A stretch of DNA of 64,000 nucleotides from assembly GCF_004000925.1 (NCBI RefSeq), contig NZ_BIME01000011.1:124001-188000 (forward strand), read 5' to 3'. The DNA comes from Paenibacillus illinoisensis NBRC 15959 (GTDB lineage: Bacteria; Bacillota; Bacilli; Paenibacillales; Paenibacillaceae). The notes beneath the pieces are model-generated. The model worked only from the letters and a program-made list of their open reading frames with translations, was not told where the DNA came from and made no database searches. Below are positions 14,225-21,274 of this stretch, one piece after another; position 1 is the stretch's first letter; the number at the start of each line of letters is the position of its first letter. Position numbers and translations under genes: made by a program.

Positions 14225-15316
14225 TTATCCTCCTGAATGAAGTGATAATGATATACTCTCATGTTCCGGCAGCACCCCTGATCCGATGATTCGGAGCGCT
14301 TGTACTTGCTCTAACATTTCTGTAATTTTTTTAACAGAGAGTTGAAGCTTTTCATGATTGACTTTTATATAATGATTCCAGGAAATGTCGCTGTTCTCTG
14401 GTATCGTTTCAATATTTTCTCCTATTCTCTCTTGATGATTGGATAACGGTTCGATGAAGCAATCCGGAGAAGATGAAACGGTTGGATAAAAAATAAAGGC
14501 CACCGGGCACTGTAATCCTGGCTCAGATGATGGCATTAGTTCCCTGAATAATTGAGGATCAACGGCTACCTTATGTTTAGGTGACCAAATATCCTTAATT
14601 TCTTCGGCGTTAATGTTCATGTTTACCTTATTGATCACTTCAGGGTATTTGGTTAGTGTTCCTATGCCGATATGAGGGTAATCCGGCCAACCACTGGCCA
14701 TCAGAACACCATTTTTTTCAAATAAAAACGTTTTGTCTCCACTCATGATTTGATAGCCGAACCGGTGTACTAATTCCATGATCGTCGTTGTTTTTCCCGA
14801 GCCTTTTGGACCTGTAATCAAATAGGCCGAGCCATTACGGAAAGCACAAGAAGCATGCAGAATCACGGTTCCTTCATTTTCTTCATTCTTAATTACAACA
14901 TCTCTAATCAGCTCTATTAAAATTAAATTAAATGCTTCAGAGGTGACGTCTTCACTTGTAACATCAATGAATTTAGCAGAAGCATCAAAAGTTAAGAGCG
15001 TATTGGTGTGCTTGCAGAATAATTGTTCCTTTTCTCCAACGTGTTGACGGACAGCTGGTATCGTAAAAAATGGAGAAGCACTTTTACGAATATAGAGAGG
15101 TTCCCAATCATGATGTCCAGCATAATTCGCAAGATCTGCTTGTCCCTTCTGTATACGAATGGTCGCGATACACGAAGAAGTATCACCCTCTGGTTCACGG
15201 ATGACAAAATGTGTGCTGAAGAAGTCAATCACCCGGTCTATATGAACTCCATCTTCAACCAACATAACCATATTTGTGTTCAGAAAATGAAGTGTAATCG
15301 TTCTGATGTCAGACAC
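14225..15316 (-). CDS. HPr-kinase-like P-loop protein
   Basis: The 363-residue protein has a divergent N-terminal part and a C-terminal kinase domain. VILHASCAF (151-159), the Walker A loop GPKGSGKTT (169-177) and SGDKTFL (192-198) match the HPrK/P-like fold, in which HASC replaces the HSSG-like strand. True HPr kinase phosphorylates Ser46 of HPr; this one lacks the full HPrK architecture and the HPrK signature, so HPr is unlikely as substrate. Relatives in lasso-peptide clusters phosphorylate a product residue. Here it might phosphorylate a hydroxyl of the phosphonate intermediate, the step done by a homoserine-kinase-like enzyme in rhizocticin (inference). The start is GTG with a weak ribosome binding site. 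Confidence 0.78.
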   Translation of the reverse strand: MSDIRTITLHFLNTNMVMLVEDGVHIDRVIDFFSTHFVIREPEGDTSSCIATIRIQKGQADLANYAGHHDWEPLYIRKSASPFFTIPAVRQHVGEKEQLFCKHTNTLLTFDASAKFIDVTSEDVTSEAFNLILIELIRDVVIKNEENEGTVILHASCAFRNGSAYLITGPKGSGKTTTIMELVHRFGYQIMSGDKTFLFEKNGVLMASGWPDYPHIGIGTLTKYPEVINKVNMNINAEEIKDIWSPKHKVAVDPQLFRELMPSSEPGLQCPVAFIFYPTVSSSPDCFIEPLSNHQERIGENIETIPENSDISWNHYIKVNHEKLQLSVKKITEMLEQVQALRIIGSGVLPEHESISLSLHSGG

Positions 15317-15332
15317 CTCTATTCGTTTAGAA

Positions 15333-16172
15333 TTACTTCGTAATATGATTGTGATCCCTATAGGCTCTTCGCATCCCGGCTAACGATTTCTTAATAGGAT
15401 GCGCATCCTCCCACTCAATTAAGGAGGTAATGAGTTCCTGGGTTACAGGGTGAAGACTTTCTCTATAAGCTTTATCCTTCATCCATGGACGTGATGTATA
15501 TCCGCCCTTCGCTTCATCCTTGGCTTGCAAGCTAAAATGGACCGTTCGTCTTTCACTACCTGCCTCTGCAGACCCACGGTGAAGTATTAAAGCATTAAAC
15601 AATACAAGATCACCAGGTTCGCAATACAGTGTGACTTCATTAGGGAGTGGAGACGATTCCCTGTCTAAAATTGCTTGCAGTTCTTGTTCATTCAATGCCC
15701 TGATATGCGTACCAGGAACCGCTTTAAAAGCTTCATCTTCATATAAGGAAAGATTGGCTAGCAAAAACGTCGTTTGCCCCGGTTGATCAAAATCATAGGG
15801 ATCCTGCTGATCACGGTGCCAAACCAGATTGTAATCCACTCTTTGAGGAGCCCAGAAGGAGTGCATTGTCCAAAATCGAAGTTGATTACCGATGATTTGG
15901 GATATAGGAGACATGATCTTTGGATTAGCTAACAACTCGTCAAAAGAAGGATGACGGAGTTCCGGAGATAAGATGTCCGCCACACCCCATGTATCGTAGC
16001 CCTCATCCTTTTGGGTATAACGGGTCTTGAACTGTAAAGGATCACTGTTAACTTTTTGATAGACCAATTCTATAGCCGATCTTAACCTTTCCAACTCCTC
16101 GGCTGATATTACATTCTTCAATAAAATGAATCCATCCGTATGATAGGATTGCAGCTGATCGATGGTTAACAA
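15333..16172 (-). CDS. phytanoyl-CoA dioxygenase (PhyH) family hydroxylase
   Basis: The 279-residue protein is a non-heme Fe(II)/2-oxoglutarate oxygenase. His119 and Asp121 (VWHRDQQD) plus His198 (ILHRG) form the iron triad, and the Arg pair at 208-209 (SERRT) is placed to bind 2-oxoglutarate. The substrate is unknown; hydroxylation of an unactivated carbon of the phosphonate or of an attached amino acid is likely. It begins with TTG and has AAAGGAG upstream. It lies between the PEP mutase and the kinase-like gene, with gaps of about 20 bases on each side, so it is part of the operon. A halogenase or a desaturase-type outcome cannot be excluded. Confidence 0.85.
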   Translation of the reverse strand: MLTIDQLQSYHTDGFILLKNVISAEELERLRSAIELVYQKVNSDPLQFKTRYTQKDEGYDTWGVADILSPELRHPSFDELLANPKIMSPISQIIGNQLRFWTMHSFWAPQRVDYNLVWHRDQQDPYDFDQPGQTTFLLANLSLYEDEAFKAVPGTHIRALNEQELQAILDRESSPLPNEVTLYCEPGDLVLFNALILHRGSAEAGSERRTVHFSLQAKDEAKGGYTSRPWMKDKAYRESLHPVTQELITSLIEWEDAHPIKKSLAGMRRAYRDHNHITK

Positions 16173-16192
16173 GGCAAACAGCTCCTTTATCG

Positions 16193-17095
16193 TTATTTAC
16201 TTATAGCTGGCACTTCCACTTTTTTATATCGTTGCTCTGTATAGTAGTTTTCGGCATCAAGCATTTCTTGAAGCCCCTGCAGTTTAAAAACATCTTGAAC
16301 CGATGCGATTTTATCTTCAATCTGTAAGGTATTCCCTGCTAATTTGATTTGCTGAAATGTCTGTCTGATAGCGTGGATTGAAGTTCTTAGTCCATGATTT
16401 GCATAAATCACCATTTTCACTCCATAGTCTTGCAATTCTGAGGCACTAATCTGAGGATAGGTTGTGGGTACCAGGATGATGGGTAATCGATTGGAATAGA
16501 GACTTAAAAAATGTATAATTTCGGACGGATCATTTTTCTTGGAATGAATTAATATAGCGTCTGCTCCTGACTCTTCATAAGCTTCTGCTCTTGCTACAGC
16601 CTCATCCATTCCAGCACCCGCAATGAGCGCTTCAATTCGGGCAATAACCATAAAATCCGGGTTACGCTGTGTATCCTTAGCAGCTCTGATTTTTCCGGAG
16701 AACTCTTCAATAGTAGCGAGCTTTTGTTCTCCGCCAGCAAAACTATTTAACTTAGGAAACAGTTTATCTTCCATGCAGATAGCAGCTATACCATTTCGTT
16801 CATATTCACGTACCAAATGCATCACATTATTCACATTTCCATACCCCGAATCACAATCGGCGATCACCGGAATGTTGGTTACAGCATCCATTGAAGCAGC
16901 CGCTTGCAAATATTGTGTCATGGTGAGAATATTCGCATCCGGCACAGCATTTACTGCCGAGATTTCCAGACCACTTGCCCATATGCCGTCAAAGCCCGCT
17001 TCTTCTACCAGCTTTGCACTTAATCCGTCATGTGCCCCTACGATTTGGATAATTCTATCATCAGCAAACAAACTTCTGAGTTTTTGTGCTTTCAC
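16193..17095 (-). CDS. pepM: phosphoenolpyruvate mutase
   Basis: This enzyme isomerises PEP to phosphonopyruvate, forming the C-P bond that opens phosphonate biosynthesis. The diagnostic motif is complete: EDKLFPKLNS at residues 109-118, fitting EDKxxxxxNS, which separates true mutases from isocitrate-lyase-family relatives. The metal-binding ADCDSGYGN block (79-87) is also intact. The length of 300 residues is normal. GTG at 17095 is preferred because AGGAG lies 7 bases upstream; the GTG at 17110 overlaps the aldolase stop and lacks a binding site. Because the mutase equilibrium lies toward PEP, the following decarboxylase is needed, and it is encoded two genes upstream. Confidence 0.96.
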   Translation of the reverse strand: MKAQKLRSLFADDRIIQIVGAHDGLSAKLVEEAGFDGIWASGLEISAVNAVPDANILTMTQYLQAAASMDAVTNIPVIADCDSGYGNVNNVMHLVREYERNGIAAICMEDKLFPKLNSFAGGEQKLATIEEFSGKIRAAKDTQRNPDFMVIARIEALIAGAGMDEAVARAEAYEESGADAILIHSKKNDPSEIIHFLSLYSNRLPIILVPTTYPQISASELQDYGVKMVIYANHGLRTSIHAIRQTFQQIKLAGNTLQIEDKIASVQDVFKLQGLQEMLDAENYYTEQRYKKVEVPAISK

Positions 17096-17106
17096 ATTAA
17101 ATCTCC

Positions 17107-18135
17107 TCACTTTTTGGGAATGGGACTTCCTTGTTCGGTCTGAATGATGTCACCTATCTTTTCCACGAAATCCGCGTCGACTTCAAGCGGCATCAGCTGA
17201 CCAATTCGGTAGCCAAGGTACATGGGGTCAAGGCCCTTCGTTTTACTGACCCGTTCAATGTGCTGATAATAATAATAATGCAGGTTATTGAGTCCACAGA
17301 TTATTTCCGGCTGGGCAATGGTCATTGGCACCGTTAGTACCTTTTCAAGGAAATACGCTGAAAGCTGTAATATGGGCGCTAATTCATATTCCCCTTCATA
17401 CCGCTTCCACTTATTCATAACCGCTGCGAATTGTTCCGTCGCCAAATTACCTGCTCCTCTAGCCATCCCACATATGGATGTGTCAATGTAAGATACGCCC
17501 AAGTCCAAAGCTCTCAGCGCATTAGCAAATGACAGCCCAAGATTGTTATGTCCATGAAACCCAAGGGGGAGTTCGGTCTTATTCTTCAATGCATTGACAA
17601 TGGCTGTAATATCGTCAGGATGAAAAGCACCATAAGAATCTGCAAAATAAAAGACGTCAGCACCTGCATGTTCAGCCTCTTGGGCAATCATGGCTAATTT
17701 ACCGGCTTCAATGTAACTCGCTGACATCAAATTAAAACAAACCTTGAAACCCCAGTCTTTCAGAACAGAGACATAAGTTAATGCTTTTTGCACATGTTGG
17801 GGGTATGCGGCAACACGAATCCAAGCCACACATGAGTCTCGCAAGTCTTCAAGCTGACGAAGGGTACAAACTTCAGGAATTACCATGACAGCGTATTGTG
17901 AATACCTGAGTTCTTGCGGAAGGGAAAGAATAAATTCAGCATCACATTTAGCAACGCTTCCAACCTGAGTGGAACGATTGCTGCCCGAACCTCCGCGATA
18001 TCCAATCTCAATAATCTCAACGCCCGCATGATCCAATTGATGGATCAGCAGATTAATCTCTTCAGATGTAAACATCCATTGGTTCAGATTTCCGCCATCT
18101 CTCAATGTACAATCCAACAAAGATATTGGGCTAAT
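17107..18135 (-). CDS. DRE-TIM aldolase, HMGL-like (phosphonoacetaldehyde aldol type)
   Basis: The enzyme has the DRE-TIM signature LLDCTLRDGG at its N-terminus, HGHNNLG in the middle and a metal-binding region GMARGAGN, like 4-hydroxy-2-oxovalerate aldolases; at about 340 residues it is slightly shorter than those. RhiG of rhizocticin biosynthesis is of this type and is proposed to join phosphonoacetaldehyde to a 2-keto acid. The first conventional codon, TTG at 18120, is 23 bases from any ribosome binding site and would cut into the first beta strand. An in-frame ATT at 18133-18135 lies exactly 8 bases after GGAGG, so I propose an ATT start. An in-frame TGA lies two codons before it. Family certain, start codon unusual. 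Confidence 0.85.
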   Translation of the reverse strand: MSPISLLDCTLRDGGNLNQWMFTSEEINLLIHQLDHAGVEIIEIGYRGGSGSNRSTQVGSVAKCDAEFILSLPQELRYSQYAVMVIPEVCTLRQLEDLRDSCVAWIRVAAYPQHVQKALTYVSVLKDWGFKVCFNLMSASYIEAGKLAMIAQEAEHAGADVFYFADSYGAFHPDDITAIVNALKNKTELPLGFHGHNNLGLSFANALRALDLGVSYIDTSICGMARGAGNLATEQFAAVMNKWKRYEGEYELAPILQLSAYFLEKVLTVPMTIAQPEIICGLNNLHYYYYQHIERVSKTKGLDPMYLGYRIGQLMPLEVDADFVEKIGDIIQTEQGSPIPKK

Positions 18136-18164
18136 GGTTCAAACCTCCGTTTCACAGCTGCAAA

Positions 18165-18716
18165 TCAAGAGACACTTACAGCCAAAGTAGACATAAAGCG
18201 TTGTACAATTTCTTGTGGTGTCCACTCTACACGTTTTCCAATTTTCCCTGCATTAGCTTCTACCTTGCAATGGAACATTACAGGACCTTCTTCCACTTTT
18301 TCCGGGAATTGATCCAGTGATTCAATAACATGCACCTTGTTATACCCTATATTCTCCAGGGTTTCTTTTGAATTTGAGAAGGGAACGGTGTGTTGTCCCC
18401 CTGTGCTCTCATGCATTTCGTTATCCAGAACGACATGGATGAGATTGGAGGGTTGGTGCTGGGCAATCATAAGCGTAAACCCAAAATTCATTGCGAACGA
18501 CCCATCCCCATCCAGAACGATAAACGTGTTATGAGGATTCGTTATGGCCAATCCTAAGGCAATAGGTGCAGCCATCCCCATGGAACCTACCATATAAAAA
18601 TGTTCCGGCCTATCACTGGCATTATACAAATCTCGCGTGATGTATCCGCAAGTTGATATAATATGGGCATCTGGATAAACTGTAAGCAATTTTTCAATGA
18701 CTGCTATTTTCCTCAT
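18165..18716 (-). CDS. phosphonopyruvate decarboxylase, beta (TPP-binding) subunit
   Basis: This 183-residue protein corresponds to the C-terminal, diphosphate-binding half of phosphonopyruvate decarboxylase. The ThDP motif begins at GDGS (70-73) and ends at Asp98-Asn99, and HESTGGQHT follows as in known decarboxylases. Together with the neighbouring alpha subunit it converts phosphonopyruvate to phosphonoacetaldehyde, making C-P bond formation irreversible. The same split arrangement is found in sulfopyruvate decarboxylase (ComDE); adjacency to PEP mutase makes the phosphonate substrate much more likely. The gap to the alpha gene is 9 bases. Confidence 0.9.
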   Translation of the reverse strand: MRKIAVIEKLLTVYPDAHIISTCGYITRDLYNASDRPEHFYMVGSMGMAAPIALGLAITNPHNTFIVLDGDGSFAMNFGFTLMIAQHQPSNLIHVVLDNEMHESTGGQHTVPFSNSKETLENIGYNKVHVIESLDQFPEKVEEGPVMFHCKVEANAGKIGKRVEWTPQEIVQRFMSTLAVSVS

Positions 18717-18725
18717 ATTGCCTCC

Positions 18726-19229
18726 TTAAATCGCCTCTTTGATCAGCAAAGCTACCGGCATGCTGTTCTTTTCAATAAGCTCCGTGCATGCTTTAACAGA
18801 AGCTGCACCATGTTCTTTGTCAAATTCCACATAAGGTATTTTGATAGCATCCAGTATATGAAGAAGCCTCTCGCCAATCAGATCATGTTCGACTGCATCA
18901 TTCTCATAAGCCCCTCTCCAGCTGATGATTAACAAAGCCGGAAGTTGATAGATTGAATATAAGGATGTCAGGACATTCATGGAATAGCCGAGACCTGAAT
19001 TTTGCATCAGAATTGCACACTTTCTGCCACCTAGATGCATACCTACTGCAACCCCTAATGCGGAATCTTCCCGAATTGCGGGCATATAGATAATCTCTTT
19101 CTTTTCAACATACTCCCTATCTTCCAGAATTCTGAATAATCCCTTTAATAAGGAGCATGGCACTCCCGTATATGCATTGTAGCCTTGTTCAAATAATTCA
19201 TTTGTAATGCTTAGTGCTTCGTTACTCAT
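18726..19229 (-). CDS. phosphonopyruvate decarboxylase, alpha subunit
   Basis: The 167-residue protein matches the N-terminal pyrimidine-binding half of the decarboxylase: YTGVPCSLLKGL near residue 18, the catalytic-type Glu in REDSALGVAVG near residue 54, and MQNSGLGYSMN near residue 75. Both halves are needed for a ThDP active site at the subunit interface. Single-chain decarboxylases are about 370-380 residues, matching the sum of the two genes. A broken single gene is unlikely because each part has its own start and ribosome binding context and no stop disrupts a domain. Confidence 0.9.
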   Translation of the reverse strand: MSNEALSITNELFEQGYNAYTGVPCSLLKGLFRILEDREYVEKKEIIYMPAIREDSALGVAVGMHLGGRKCAILMQNSGLGYSMNVLTSLYSIYQLPALLIISWRGAYENDAVEHDLIGERLLHILDAIKIPYVEFDKEHGAASVKACTELIEKNSMPVALLIKEAI

Positions 19230-19268
19230 TCACAATATCTCCATCTCTACGTTAGTTTGTCTAAACCG

Positions 19269-20522
19269 TTATCTCACTTTCTCCATAATGCTATCCAAAG
19301 AAAGTGAAGAAGAAATGATCTTATTGGAATAGGGGTGCTCCTTCTCAATGTGATACATACGAAGGGCATCGGTATCCTTCAAGATATGACCTGTCAAGAT
19401 GCATGCCACCGTTTCGTCCCTATCGATTACCTTTTCTTGTATTAACTTTTTGACACCGGCTACCGTTGCAGCGGATGCAGGTTCACAACCGATTCCGGAA
19501 GCATCTACCACAGCCTTAGCATTTAAAATTTCCTCATCTGTCACAAACATGGCTACACCGTTGGTCTCCTCGAGCGTACGCTTCGCTTTGCGCCAACTTG
19601 GTGGATCACCAATATTCAGGGCTGAAGCCAGGGTGTATGGATTTGGCTCAGGTTCTAGCACTTGTTTTTGTTCAGCAATCATCCTATAGAATGGGCTGGC
19701 TCCTTCTGCCTGAATAACAGCCACTTTAGGCAATTTATCAATAAAACCCAATGCGAACAGGTCGGAAAGGCCTTTTCCTAAAGCTGATACATTACTCAGC
19801 GCCCCACCAGGTACCACAATCCAATCTGGCAGTTCCCACTTCAAGTCTTGCGCAAGTTCATACACAATGCTTTTCTGACCTTCAATCCGAAAGGGGTTAA
19901 TCGAGTTGCAAATATAGAGGCCCAGTGATTCACTATTTTCCTCTAGAAATTTAATGCCATTATCGTATGTACCTTCGAAGGAGAAAATATTCGCACCATA
20001 CGCCAAGGTCTGAAGTACCTTGTTTAAAGAAATATTCTTGTTAGGCACAAAAACATAGGAATTGGTTTGTGCGATTGCGGCATACATAGCGAGTGAAGAG
20101 GATGTATTTCCTGTGGAGGTGCATGTGAATCTGCTGTATCCCATGGATTTCCCATGTGTGACCGCAACGGTCATTCCATTATCTTTGAAGGAACCGCTTG
20201 GGTTTTCACTTTGCGCCTTCAACCACACTGATCTTGCCCCCACATATCTCTCCACGACTGCCGAATTATACAGCCCTGTATTCCCTTCATACTTTGAAAT
20301 CACCAACTCTTCTTCCACGTCCGGAAAAATAAGTTCTTTGTATCTCCAAACGCCACTGGCATAGATGGACCGGCGGTCAGACAAACGTTGATGAAAAAGA
20401 TGCTTGAGTTCGTCCGAATCGACCTTACTAAAGTCTTGTTGAATATCGAGCATTCCATTGCATGTACATGTATAACGGAATTCGCTATACTCGGTCTCAC
20501 AGTTTATACAGATATATTTCAT
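19269..20522 (-). CDS. threonine synthase paralogue, probable self-resistance enzyme
   Basis: The 417-residue PLP enzyme has Lys113 in NPSGSFKDNG as Schiff-base residue, STGNTSSS as phosphate loop, and an N-terminal cysteine knuckle (Cys5, Cys8, Cys19, Cys21) found in some threonine synthases. It converts O-phosphohomoserine to threonine. As first gene of a phosphonate cluster it most likely gives resistance to a product that inhibits threonine synthase, as RhiB does for rhizocticin. A second possibility is a beta,gamma-elimination step in the pathway acting on a phosphorylated hydroxy amino acid. No homoserine dehydrogenase or kinase neighbours are present, which argues against a primary-metabolism thr operon. 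Confidence 0.9.
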   Translation of the reverse strand: MKYICINCETEYSEFRYTCTCNGMLDIQQDFSKVDSDELKHLFHQRLSDRRSIYASGVWRYKELIFPDVEEELVISKYEGNTGLYNSAVVERYVGARSVWLKAQSENPSGSFKDNGMTVAVTHGKSMGYSRFTCTSTGNTSSSLAMYAAIAQTNSYVFVPNKNISLNKVLQTLAYGANIFSFEGTYDNGIKFLEENSESLGLYICNSINPFRIEGQKSIVYELAQDLKWELPDWIVVPGGALSNVSALGKGLSDLFALGFIDKLPKVAVIQAEGASPFYRMIAEQKQVLEPEPNPYTLASALNIGDPPSWRKAKRTLEETNGVAMFVTDEEILNAKAVVDASGIGCEPASAATVAGVKKLIQEKVIDRDETVACILTGHILKDTDALRMYHIEKEHPYSNKIISSSLSLDSIMEKVR

Positions 20523-20530
20523 GTTTAATT

Positions 20531-20551
20531 GATAGACTTATTGGGTCTATC
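20531..20551 (-). promoter_or_regulatory. inverted repeat in the leader of the threonine synthase gene
   Basis: GATAGAC (20531-20537) and GTCTATC (20545-20551) form a perfect 7-bp repeat with a 7-base spacer, 8 bases before the start codon. In RNA it could form a hairpin covering the translation initiation region; in DNA it could bind a dimeric regulator. No good Shine-Dalgarno sequence is otherwise visible in front of this start. Confidence 0.45.
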
Positions 20552-20727
20552 CTATCCCCCTCTTATTCTGACTTTAGATCATCCTGTCACGGTATTTAAA
20601 GATGATTCCACAAAAAAATGATATTTTTTGTTTAATTCCATAATCTCCGTCTTTTAGACTCAATTCTAGTCGAATATCCAAAATAAGGTTTTATTTTCCA
20701 CTATGTTACACTAAGACGTTACTCTTG

Positions 20728-20739
20728 AAAAGCGCTTTT
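20728..20739. promoter_or_regulatory. 12-bp palindrome, candidate LacI/CcpA-type operator
   Basis: AAAAGCGCTTTT is a perfect palindrome with a central CG, as in LacI-family and cre sites. The outer TG/CA bases of the cre consensus are missing. It lies directly downstream of the predicted -10 box and would overlap the transcription start of the phosphonate operon. Confidence 0.45.
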
Positions 20740-20742
20740 TGC

Positions 20743-20771
20743 ATAATTTTAAATTTAAATCAAAAAGTCAA
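20743..20771 (-). promoter_or_regulatory. candidate sigma-A promoter of the phosphonate operon
   Basis: On the minus strand TTGACT (20766-20771) and AATTAT (20743-20748) are separated by 17 bases. This is a 5/6 and 4/6 match to the vegetative consensus and gives a leader of about 210 bases before the first gene. It is the best pair seen in this AT-rich stretch, but such matches arise by chance. Confidence 0.4.
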
Positions 20772-21122
20772 TTTTTTACCACAAAATCCTCTAAACCATG
20801 ACAAATTTCGAGCATGAAACAGAGGAGAAAACAGACTGCTTCGGAGTATCGCTATAAGTTAAATGGAATTCACAAGTTACTTCGTACTAGGAGGAAAGCG
20901 AGCTATAAACAGACCAACAGATATAAGGAAGACGAGGTTACACGAACTAAGGAGCGAGGTACGTATGATCCAGATCAGAACCTGTTAGATGAGGAAGTGG
21001 AATTGTTACTGAGGCATTGCCAAAACAAAGGAAGAAGGCCTTCTTCGTCCCCGATGGGATGTAGATGACCTTCTGATAATAGTGAACGATATGGATATAG
21101 ATGTTGTGAAAAGGAAAGCATC

Positions 21123-21220
21123 ACGCGGCTTATGCAATGGCGAGCCGCGTAAGGATGAGGTGCTGCGCTTATTCAAGCAGCACCTCATGGAGAAGCGCCA
21201 CGACCGCAAAGCCGTGGCGC
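21123..21220 (-). terminator. three consecutive GC-rich hairpins
   Basis: Three perfect stems lie in series: 21123-21130 with 21143-21150 (8 bp), 21157-21166 with 21177-21186 (10 bp) and 21195-21202 with 21213-21220 (8 bp). Loops are 10-12 bases. They follow the stop of the radical SAM gene, so they probably end or stabilise its transcript. Only a weak T-rich stretch follows on the minus strand. Confidence 0.6.
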
Positions 21221-21274
21221 CTGCCTGCTGCATGCCGCCAATCGGCTCATGCAGCTGTATTCTTGCCGCTGCAG

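Larger units (their letters stand above)
20523..21274. other. intergenic region upstream of the phosphonate operon
   Basis: The left part (20523-20771) is AT-rich and holds the leader and the likely promoter of the minus-strand phosphonate operon. The right part (about 21120-21274) is GC-rich and belongs to the 3' untranslated region of the radical SAM gene, with three consecutive hairpins. An 84-codon plus-strand frame (20814-21068) has no ribosome binding site and no recognised homology, and I do not call it. Confidence 0.6.

Noticed and set aside
13081..15316. Lasso-peptide or other RiPP cluster
   Set aside because: No precursor peptide, asparagine-synthetase-like cyclase or leader-peptidase gene was found, although the HPr-kinase/NTP_transf_5 pair also occurs in such clusters.
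18165..19229. Frameshifted single-chain phosphonopyruvate decarboxylase
   Set aside because: Each half begins with its own start codon and covers a complete domain, and split decarboxylases of this kind are known.
19269..20522. Primary threonine biosynthesis operon
   Set aside because: Homoserine dehydrogenase and homoserine kinase genes are absent and the downstream genes are phosphonate enzymes.
20523..20740. T-box or amino-acid riboswitch in the leader of the threonine synthase gene
   Set aside because: No T-box sequence, specifier loop or terminator/antiterminator pair could be recognised; only a 7-bp hairpin is present.
20814..21068. 84-codon plus-strand frame in the gap right of the phosphonate operon
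   Set aside because: It has no ribosome binding site, very biased charged composition and no recognised domain, and it runs into the hairpin region of the radical SAM transcript.
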